Of a stretch of DNA of 64,000 bases, positions 54,904-64,000 are shown piece after piece. Location of the stretch: assembly GCA_037178675.1 (NCBI GenBank), contig JAYMGJ010000216.1, positions 283,803 through 347,802 on the forward strand, read 5' to 3'. Both the position numbers and the translations under genes were made by a program. Source of the DNA: Scleroderma bovista. Taxonomy: Eukaryota; Basidiomycota; Agaricomycetes; Boletales; Sclerodermataceae. A model generated the notes under the pieces. It saw only the letters and a program-made list of their open reading frames with translations. It did no database searches and was not told where the DNA came from. Every line of letters starts with the position of its first letter. Positions within the stretch are counted from its first letter, which is position 1.

Positions 54904-57872
54904 CAAGCCAAAGGGAGAGTGTAGCTGTGAAGGATTCCTGGATCAACCCCCTCCGGAGATATACAGAAGGGATGATCCTAACGATGCTCAACAAGAAACA
55001 CATTGAGGGGGTCCCAACACTCATTCATGAACAGCAAGTCAAGGCAGTCCATCCATCCTCTTGTGCGAACAAGACAACTATGGCCAACAGTTCTACGCAT
55101 ACAATTCATTCTGTGGTAAAGGATCACTCTTACTACCTCCACGTTTTATCGCACATTGTGACTAAGCCCATTGGTGCCATGATCACCGACTTCTCCTGTC
55201 TGGGGGAGCTCTTGGTTGCTTTTCTTGACTATACTATTGGTGAGTACATCCTCTTTTCTGAGCTATGATCGGTTTAGTGATCTGGAGTTAGCACATTTTG
55301 ATGCTCTCAAAGTTGCTGGAATCTTGCATTGTGACATTAGTCTTATGAATCTTATCCTTGCCCTGCGATATGAACCTCGAAGCAATCACCGCAGATTTAT
55401 GAACAAACTCAGCACAGAGCAAAAGCATGCTTTATGTAGGAAGATAGACAACCTTGCATGACGAGGAGTGCTTATGGACTGGGTGTATGCTGTCCCTGTC
55501 TCCTCTCTGTCTGCTCCTGTGGCTGCTGATGATTTGGACTCGTGTCAGCCATCTGCATGCAACATCGAGCCTCCTCCATCTGTGGTCAGTGAACCATTGC
55601 CTGTGGCGAACAGTGTTGGCTCTTCTCCTTCTGATCCATTCATTCCCGCAACATCACCAATCAAACCTGCTGACATCTTGGACACATCTGCTGACTGTGT
55701 ACCCATTGTGGATATAGGCTTGCCTGATTCCATATCTTGTTTAAAACCAGTTTCAAAGCTCGGTGCATCCAATGAGATTGTACTCTCGATGGGTGCTGGT
55801 AAGCTGGATGACGATCCACATCACACTTTCAACGCAAGCCCCCTACATCAGATGGTGGGTTTGATAGATCCCCCGAAGCGATTATTTTGACAAATGAAAC
55901 AGGGCACTTGGTCTTGGATGTCCACAGAGCTTGTCATGGTGGGACTAGGACAGCCTGTTACCCATGCCGCACACCATGACTTGGAGTCCATTTTCTATGT
56001 CCTTCTGGGTATATGTGTTCTCCTGGATGAACCAGGCAAATTCAAGAGTGATGAAGAGGGATGCCTCTTGTCCTTCAACCACCACCTTCCCCTGTGGGAA
56101 AGTCGCCCTCCCAGCCCAAACACCAGTGTTCTGCTTCATCCCCGTGCTCGATCCTCCTCTCTGAGGTGGGTAAGAGATTCCACTCATTCCCCAAGGGCAC
56201 GTTCAAGGCCCGATTTGCCCCCCCCGCCGTTCCACGCTCGGTACTCAACCATGTTGCTTCACATCCGCCTCAGTGGTCCTGGACCACCAAGGCTGGCCCC
56301 AATGCGGGCAAAACCTTCTTGGTTCCCACTGTCCCCACCTCCTGTGGGAAGGACAGCCCCAAGGCGATCCAATGGATCGTCTCCATTTTTCACTCCTTCA
56401 AGTCCCAGCTGGCCCCTCAGGCTCTCGACTCGGCATCAGGTCGGGTTTTGCCTGCCTATGTCAGAGTATACCAAAACAACATGCTGCTGCACTTTCGTGC
56501 CCAGCAGGCTCGCCTTCGGCATGCCCCCCCCAAGTCTCCTCAGCCTCCCCAGCCAGCTGCGCCCCAACCCCCCCCTACCCCCCCTGACCTCGTGGCTGAG
56601 CTCCGTAAGGAAATTGCGGCTCTCCGGCGCGAATTCGACGCCTTCCGTGCCCTGCACAAGGCATCCCTCATCCCCCCCCTCTCTCCACGCACCGCCCCCA
56701 CAGTGGTGCTGACCTACCCCCCCCACTCCCCCTCATCCACCTCTTCCATGTCCATTACGCAGGAGGGCCTTGCCCACCCCGACCATCAATGGCTACAGCC
56801 TGTCCTTGATCAGGCCCACTGCCCCCCCTTCATCCGCCACATCAACTCCTCTATGGTCCCTTACTACCCTTTCGACCTCCCGGAGGACTGCCACCAGGCC
56901 ATCAAAGTCATCTATCAGGCGGACATGCCCCGTTTCGTGGGTTTCGACTCCAACGGTGACCTCTACGTTGCTATACGGGCCCCCCCTGAGGTGATTGTCG
57001 CAGCCGTGGTCGCTCCTCCAGGTGCCCCCCTACCACCTGCCCCTCGCGCTGGAGAGCTCCTACGCTCATAGTATCCCCCCCACCCCCCCTTCTCTGTTTC
57101 CTCTCTCCTCCTCCTCCCCCATCACCTCCTCAGTTACATAGTGCACGCTTTCGGGTAGCTCAGGCTGCCTGGCTTTGCCCGTACCTGATTAGCCGGGTGT
57201 TGTATGGGCATGTGGTCAGAGTCCCTCGTATCTAAGTTGATAGCGGTGTGTCATAGCCAGTAGAGTGCAATATGGGTGGTATCACCCGACGCACTATAAT
57301 AAAAAGAAAAAAAAAAAAAAAGTGATGAAGAACTTTTGCATTTCTTTGACAAATATTTCAACACATTTGAGCTGAGCGTACTTAAAGCTATTACAATCCA
57401 ATCAGATCTTATGTGGCTTCCCATGATGGTAGCCCATGTGTCACCGCATTTCCAGCCTCTGATACCTCTCCTGACCCGCCTCCAAAGGGATGTGATTTTG
57501 CCCATGTATACTGACAAGAAGGGCAGCTTCTGCTGCAAAAACTTGCTCTCACACAAGGTTCTTATTGATGCTACCATTGAAGCACTGCTTACTCTTAGCG
57601 ATGCTGCATGGAAGCCACACAAGGTGTTGGGTACAGAACGTGACAATCATGCTGAACCTGGAGATGAAACCAGTGACAGTGGTGAATCTGAGCAGGGCTT
57701 GGAAGAGGGATGCGAGTGGAGGTCACAAGTGGTCAAAGAAGCAGTTACTTCATCCCTGGCTGCTACTCCAGGTGATTCAGAATTGGAATCACACTCAACA
57801 TCTGTTGCAGGCGACATCTTCAGGGTACCAGTCGACCGCCTTCCACTTTTGCCGAGGTTCACTGCTTGCTGA
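54904..57872 (+). pseudogene. FunK1-type protein kinase, 5'-truncated and interrupted
   Basis: Fungal-specific kinase (FunK1 family). Visible parts: VKDSWINPLRRYTEGMILTM, HVLSHIVTKPIGAMITDFSC, catalytic-loop region GILHCDISLMNLIL (HRDxSxxN in the family, Arg here Cys), a TGA (about 55459) before RGVLMDWVYA (the family has DWD), and the TGTWSWMSTEL activation-segment end. It continues to LESIFYVLLGICVLLDEPG. A retroelement (56058-57320) splits FKSDEE from LLHFFDKYFNTFELSVLK; the frame resumes perfectly after the duplicated target. The N-terminal half is missing at the LTR junction (54900). Several lesions make it non-functional. The C terminus (57600-57872) is acidic and Ser-rich. Confidence 0.82.
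56058..57320 (+). mobile_element. Poly(A)-tailed non-LTR retroelement with a single ORF1-like frame
   Basis: A 1263-bp insertion ends in an A-rich tail (57299-57320) and is flanked by AGTGATGAAGA at 56047-56057 and 57321-57331. These are hallmarks of target-primed reverse transcription. A 336-codon frame (56061-57071) is open and C-rich, with a short coiled-coil stretch (LVAELRKEIAALRREFDAFR) between proline-rich parts. No reverse transcriptase or endonuclease is present. It could be the 5' part of a LINE joined to its own 3' end, or an ORF1-only derivative mobilised in trans. The 3' untranslated part ends GACGCACTATAATAAAAAG. Confidence 0.8.
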
Positions 57873-58282
57873 GCTTCTGGCAGTGTAGGCTTTCTGAGTG
57901 TGGACACATACCTGGAGGCAGTCCGAAGATGAGAGCATGACAATGCACCTGACCAATACTCACACTCTTGGGCAAAATGTGCATGATCTTCACCCAAGGA
58001 CACCGGTCCCACAAACCAAGGTACCCCCTCGCTTCCACCTGGAATGCAAAAGGGCTGGAGCACTGGCACAGTGTTGCTACAGTGGTTGACATGTACTTGT
58101 AAGAAATCAGACCCAATTGTTCATTAACTCATTACACAACATTATGACTTGTTTGTGTTGTCGTACTACACATGTCTAGTTTGTAAAAGTTTGTATAGTT
58201 GGAACACAAGGTGAATTTATATAATATAAATACAATGCCCTTCCGAACCAAGACCCGTCTTCCACCACAACACGATCCAAAT
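57873..58282. other. Spacer between FunK1 and DUF6532 remnants
   Basis: A minus-strand frame (57859-58116) is Cys/Ser/His-rich but shows no domain. Nothing supported. Confidence 0.4.
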
Positions 58283-61240
58283 GCCTCCCAAGCGCAAAAG
58301 TCTCACCGTCAATGACACTGTTACCCTGGCTAATGCCAAAAGGTCAAGGGCTGAGCAAGTTTTTGAACAAAGGTCTGAACATGGTGAGCCATCATGAACT
58401 TTGTGGATACCACTGCAACCTCAATATTCCTGCAGAACCTGCTGCTGGTTCTCATACTGGACCAAGACGTTCATCGCGCGCTGGCAAAGGCAGTGGGGGA
58501 CAGATTCAGCAGCTCCATAACATTGAGCAGATTCAAACGGCAACGCATACCTGACCTGCTGCCCGGAGTCTTGAGATAGCTATGCAGGGACATCGCATCA
58601 ACCCGATGGCTCCCTCTCACCACTCTGAGGATGAGGAAACCGAGAGTCAAATTCCACCATGGCCGGAGGAGCACCAAGCTGTCTCAACTGGTCCCCAATT
58701 GCAGGGCAGGCTTCCTGGTTGAGTGGTAGTTCAACCATCGTTTACACTTTCACCCAGACCTGGTCATGAATTTGGCTTCAAACTCCCTGGTAGCACCACC
58801 CAACCTGTCAAGGTACCATCAGCTCGCCCGGTTCATGCTCTGTGAGTCACTGACGAGTAGTCTCTACAGTAATACCATTCTGATACTACAATCCAATAGG
58901 TCTTCCTCCACCACATCAGCTGTTTTGTCTTCTCACAACTCAGTATTTTCGGGCCCCATGTCTTGTGGAGGCTCTACAGCTCCGACTTCTTGTGCTCCAT
59001 CTGAGTGTGACAATACTGACACAATTTCTCAAGAAGCTCTTGGATGGTGATCATTGCAACTTCGATGTCTCACAGCAGCGGCTGGAAACTCAGAGGCTCC
59101 TCCATGAATACTGCATGTAAATCCTTCTGCTCAACATTCACCTTCCACCTCATCTCTCCAGAGTCAGCATTCAGCCCCTACTCATGATTCCAGCCTTTCG
59201 CCACCACCACATGCTCCTGGAATGCACCGAACTCAGTCATTCTGTCACCTTCCCCAACGTCTTCTGGAGAAGCACAGCATGTTCACATTGAATTTCGAAG
59301 ATGCAGATGTCGATTTTAACGGAAATCCTGTAATTGATGAAGCATCCCCGAGTGGGGATGAACGGTTCACACAGTCAGCTATCTGTGGTCACAGTGAATT
59401 TCGATGTTATGGTTATGACTCAATCCACTTTTTCAACTCATTTATCTTAATTAGATCAAGGAGGCATTGTTCAACAAGGCACCCAGGATAAGTGCTTGGA
59501 CTCTACTGGTATTGCCTCACAGGATGCTTCTGTTCCATACGAGGTGCTAATAATACTTAGGTGACACTGAGGATGTCATTGCTCAACATCGCCAGCGGAA
59601 TCGTGCTCCCCTGTAATGGTCTAACTTTTATCTTATCTAATCTGTGATTAGATGACATCTTATCTTATCATACTGTAGTATCTTATCTAGTGCATCTTAT
59701 CTGTAGAACTGTCTGGACCACAGCCTCGTGCTGTGCATGCTGTACCCCTTGATGTCATTAGCATAGCCCTACCACAGGATGGCAGCTGTGTTCACTGCCT
59801 TGTACAGCATACAGCCTCATGGATAGCCTCGCACAGGACACATGTAGTGTAGTATATATACTGCTGCAATCCAGCACCCAGAGGCTCTCCATTTGAGCTC
59901 TCTTTGGGTCTTTGCTCTAAGACGCTTGCATCCTTTCCTCCTCAGAGTCCTTGTGTGGTAGTTCTTTGGGTTTTGCCCTTAGGGTTGTCTCATCCCCGTC
60001 CCCCCAGCAACATGCAACTTCTTGCGATGCGCAACCAGCAAACTACCCAAAGCTCCCAGGGCTTGCTGCCTGCCAGGGATGAAGATAGTTGTGGTAAACA
60101 ACCTGGACTTTACTGATGAACCTCTGATTTCCCCATCCATGGATGTTGCTCCTTGCCCACATTCAACTTCCCATCAACAAGTCAATATGGGCACCTCTGG
60201 CATCCTATCTAACAATGCAGACCCTTCCCAGCTCCAGTCATATCTGCCCTCAGTCCATGACATCATCAAATGTGCAAAACAGTATTCTCACTGTGACATT
60301 GCCTCCATCAATTCATTCCCACTTCATCCAGATTTCAATGAGAAGGCTGTTGAGTACATTAATGAGGCTATCACTGAATGACATAGCTGAGGCTTACCAG
60401 TCCCTGATGGTAAATTTCTATGCAAATTTAGAACATAACTAATTCAAATTCCCTTCAAAAGGATGGTGGCCTCAATACACAGGTGACATCACAAAGCTTG
60501 TATGTCGTAATATGGTGAGAATCAGTTTTTTAATTGATTGTTTTCTAGCTTTGGGAAGATCTCGGTAACTGGTGGTCCATGCTCAAAAAGAAGGCTCACA
60601 CATATGTTTGTGAGTGTTATGAATGGGATCCTCAAAACCATCGTTCCGTCAACACTGACATCGCCAAAACTCTTCTGGATCATGGGGCTTTCTTGAAAAA
60701 TGACATTGATGAAGAGGTATGTATGTAACCTCACCATTTCATATATCTGACAATTTGATAGGGTCATACTAATAATCTTGCACATCCCACTCTGTCTGGG
60801 CTTATCATCAACTTCTTTTATACTGGTTCCAATGCAGTGGGGAATCTCTTCCCTGAGGTCTTTGGAGATGAAGTACCACATCCTACTGTTGCACTCGCGG
60901 CCACTGCTGTAAATACCATTTTGCATCATCTATGTTTTTGGCTTGCTAAACCATTATTAGATCAAAGTTGCACTCAATGAGATGTTGGCTGAAGGCAAAG
61001 ACATTGCCTTTAAATGAGGTGTTTATTCAGATGTTTATGCCAATATTCTTGGTCTCATGGCGAAGTGTGATACCTCCAATGTCCACTGTATGAAGACCAA
61101 ATCCCTTCGCATCCAATGGACTAAGTTGGGAAGGTGGGTCTTTTATTGTTGCCATGATTGGCAGTGCTCATGTTTCATTAGGAACGGAATGTCATTGGGC
61201 ATGACTGGGTTTGATGTGGATCTTGATTAGGTGGGTGTGC
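58283..61240 (+). pseudogene. Second DUF6532-domain gene, decayed
   Basis: N terminus MPPKRKSLTVNDTVTLANAK and the basic RRSSRAGKGSGGQIQQLHNI segment are typical of these transposon-linked proteins. After a low-complexity Ser/Thr region the domain follows: SVHDIIKCAKQYSHCDIASI, NEKAVEYINEAITE (60022-60381), DLGNWWSMLKKKAHTYVC-like, then GLIINFFYTGSNAVGNLFPE (near 60800-60850) and ANILGLMAKCDTSNVHCMKT near 61030. Lesions: frameshifts or stops after PS (58396) and at 60379, and a TGA at 61014 where AFK(R)GVYSD is expected. A solo LTR sits at 59612-59992. Related to the intact gene at 35217-37067. Confidence 0.7.
59612..59992 (+). mobile_element. Solo LTR (TGTAATGG...GTCTCA), TSD TCCCC
   Basis: A 381-bp element; TCCCC at 59607-59611 and 59993-59997. 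Same family as 33444-33806. Inserted within the decayed DUF6532 gene. Confidence 0.85.
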
Positions 61241-62690
61241 AGCTGCTTATTGACATTGCTATCATACTATCTTGCATAGCAATTATGAATGTTTACATCT
61301 TTATGTTTGGAATGTCCATTTGCTGCATAACTCTCTGTCTGGATTGGTCTGGAACAGTCTGTACAGTGTTCTCCAATGTAATATACCATTAAAAGGTAAC
61401 AACTAGCTAACACTTTCCCAGACAAGGTTGAAGTAGGCTGACCTGGAGCAGGCTGGACAGAGATAGCCAGTTGGGTACCTTGTTGGGAGTAGCTGGGGTT
61501 CCCAGATTTCTGGCCAGTGCTGTCCAGTGCTGTCCAGGGGAGGGCTGGTTTTCTGATGCTTTCATGTACGTTGTGAACTCACAAACCAATAGTGTGATTC
61601 CCCTGCTTGACAAGGGTTCTGTTCAGGATGTAGTGAAGCCACATTAATCTCTGATTGACAACAGAACTTTTCAGTGCAAGTCGCTGGATTATGTAATAAT
61701 TGCAAGCTATTGTCGAGAGAAGACTCATTTGCGTTTCGCTATGTGGTAGGTGTCCTTCAGCCTCTTCCCATTTTCTCTCGGACTCTGCATTCATCGCTCT
61801 CAGGTACCTTCGTGCCCCCTGCGCTGACCCACAATGACGATGACAGCCACCATTTCACTGACCTATGATGCCATGACCAGGACCACCCCACCAGATCAAC
61901 AACGAGCCATGGTGGAACATTGATAATGACGGAACGACCACATCTACATCTGAGGACAGCAACCAGCACTGCCATCATGGAGCTGGGACACAACAACGAC
62001 AACATCACCACCATGACCATGGTGCAGCCAGCGCCACAACAACATTGTGACCATTCTACCAATACCATTGCGATCTCACCACCCTTTACACATGTGTCAA
62101 AGAGACACACTCTTCATCAGCAGTCGACAACGCTGCTGCTGACATTCAACATGGACCCAAGTCTATCATTAGGGTCTGGGGATACATATTGTAAAAATTC
62201 AAACAGGTATGTCTCATTCCTTGGGCATTTGTAGTCCTTTCTGGTCTCTATGCAGGGCACTGCAGACAATGACATGCATGCAGCAACTGTTGCACCAATG
62301 AGTGCAGTGACCACCACCCCACCCCACCACCACCCTCTCATGCTGATTGATGATCACAACAATGATGTGCATGTAGTTAGTAGATATATTGTCCATATGG
62401 CACTGAAACGAAGCACTTCCCACTTCCTAAGGCTTGCCATTCGACTTGTGAGCAAACTGCCGATCCACCCAAATAAAGATCATATGCGAGTATAAAACAT
62501 TGAGTGACATCAAGCAAGGGCAATGCCAGCGCAGACAGCTAATTTTTGAGTACATTGTGACAATTATTTTGTATGTAGAGAATTTACTTTGGTACTGATC
62601 TCCATTGTAACAAATTGAAACTAATCATTGCTGAAAAGGGCCAACAGTTGTTCAACACTAAGCTTCGTAGCTTCAAATGTATTGCCACCC
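61241..62690. other. Gene-poor region with short CA/CAAC-rich repeats
   Basis: Contains repeats such as GGCTGGA/CTGGTCTGGAC around 61330-61560 and CAC/ACC trinucleotide-rich stretches (61850-62060). Short frames on both strands show only low-complexity protein. No gene supported. Confidence 0.45.
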
Positions 62691-64000
62691 AGTGTTGCAT
62701 GGGTGAGCTCACACTTTTTCACTTGAAGCTGCCATTCACAAGAGGATGTTCAAGAGGTGAATACAGGTATGATACAGGACAATACCTTGTGGATACATTC
62801 CTCAATCGTCTTTGGGATAGAGAGCTTGTAAATGGTGACAGGATGTGTCTGCCCAATGTGGTGGACACAGTCGATGGCCTGATCCTAAGGATATGGATTG
62901 AATTTAGACACCTGGTCAGACCAGACAATGAATGCTTACTTCAAGTGCAGGGTTCCACCAGGGGTCAATGATAATGACATGATTTCAGGCTGTGAGATTC
63001 AATCCTACCAGAGGACATGAGATAAGAACCGTTCAGGTGGCTGCCCATATGACTGCAAAGCACTCACCCAATCCCCCAGTTTTGACAGAGATGAGAATGC
63101 ACCGTGTGCCCTTGCTACTCTTGATCTTGTCGAGGCTCTGGTCACGCTGTTCTCTAGACATGGAACCATTGTCTAGGAAGGAATGTTAGTTTGGACATAT
63201 ATCCATGCTGAAGTTATCCTACATCTCATAAACTTGATCTCCTCTGCCTGCAAAGCCTTTCCAATGATATCAAGCATCCCAGTAAACTGGGAGAAGATGA
63301 TTGATTTTTCCATCTTGCCCGAATGACAGTCTATCTCCTGCAAAAGAGTGATGATTTTTCAGATCTTGGTGGAACTGGGTTTCCATCCAACATTGCTGGA
63401 CAAATGGACAAATCATGAGGTCTCTGCATTGAGACTTTTACAATCATCACAGAAACTGTACATATGTTTATGTTTGGAAACAAGACCCCTGAGGGCTGTC
63501 AGAATCAGAAAGAATATGGCAAAACATTGCTAACATACTGGCACAGTCTGCATTTCACTTCATCAAGGTGTATCTCACCAAGCAAAGCAGAAATGCCATT
63601 GAACAATGATTCCAAGGGTCCTTTGGATCCACCCTGGCTATATGTTTCAGATACCAACAAAGGATGATCACAAGCTACAGAGTGATTTTCAGTGGGATGG
63701 ATGACAAACTGGGGGGCAATGGCATATGAAAGTGCACCTTGCCTAAGCCTCAACAGCATAACCATGAGAGACGACCAGTGCCTCTCCATATGTGTGGTGT
63801 GCATGTGCTGCAGGTTGTCAACTCGAGACCCTAGTTAAGTTCTGTGCAAGTGCATCCCAGAATGCACGTTCAGCAGCATCAAACTGACATTCAACAATGG
63901 TCATGAGCTTGGGAGGAAGGGAAAGTACTGGCTGTCCATTCTGGGATAGGTCCTTGGATCTATGAAGCATGATTGCCTTCAAAACCACCTTCGTGGTGTC
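62691..64000 (-). pseudogene. SNF2-family helicase, C-terminal helicase region (extends past the window)
   Basis: Read right to left from the window edge: KVVLKAIMLHRSKDLSQNG, LSLPPKLMTIVECQFDAAER, MVMLLRLRQG, SIIFSQFTGMLDIIGKALQA (motif IV region), DNGSMSREQRDQSLDKIKSS, GTRCILISVKTGGLG (motif V), NHVIIIDPWWNPALE, and DQAIDCVHHIGQTHPVTIYK (motif VI; HRIGQ usual, HHIGQ here). Small introns separate these. A TGA at about 62989 lies in frame just before NHVIIIDPWW (NLTA stop), so this copy may be a pseudogene unless an intron removes it. SNF2 genes of this type use ATP to remodel DNA-protein complexes; some ride with transposons in fungi. N terminus lies outside the window. Confidence 0.72.

Overview
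The window is nuclear DNA of a filamentous basidiomycete, most likely an Agaricomycete. The evidence is dense genes with many 46-60 bp GT-AG introns, a FunK1-type fungal kinase, a Plavaka-type transposase with DUF6532 partner genes, and Ty3/gypsy debris. No bacterial, organellar or viral genome is present. All gene models were built by hand from splice sites and reading frame. For the genes at 507-26179, apart from the ribosomal and GTPase 5' ends, exon lengths sum to a whole number of codons.

Layout. 1-5307: end of a proteasome beta subunit, a PTC7-like PP2C phosphatase and an intracellular alpha-amylase with 19 exons, one of only 4 nt. 5596-9245: GTPase paralogue A (minus). 10185-21612: a compact housekeeping block with RPS10, ARP4, a JmjN/JmjC (KDM4-like) histone demethylase, ornithine carbamoyltransferase, a TMEM19/DUF92 membrane protein and glycogen synthase. 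22554-26179: GTPase paralogue B (plus), in inverted orientation to A. 26180-35200: gene-poor satellite-like DNA with minisatellites, a foldback repeat, a long tandem array, a CACTA-like MITE and solo LTRs with exact target-site duplications. 35217-64000: transposon graveyard with an intact-looking DUF6532 gene, a Plavaka transposase broken by LTR insertions, two gypsy elements, a young short LTR element, a FunK1 kinase split by a poly(A)-tailed retroelement, a second decayed DUF6532 gene and a SNF2 helicase fragment.

The outstanding observation is in the two GTPase genes. Between the exon ending in a WWMP(F/C)LQ sequence and the exon starting KP(Y/F), each gene has 28 consecutive microexons: 27 of exactly 3 nt and one of 6 nt. 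They are separated by GT-AG introns of 47-83 nt. All introns are phase 0 and every microexon is a sense codon. The same codons occur in the same order in both paralogues (24 of 29 residues identical), although the introns have diverged. Each unit is one intron plus one codon, so the array is in effect a tandem repeat whose unit is an intron. I know of no described system like it.

The housekeeping genes are independent cellular functions (proteolysis, phosphatase signalling, storage-polysaccharide metabolism, chromatin, arginine synthesis, translation). The transposon half shows nested insertion and decay, often through CGA-to-TGA stop codons.
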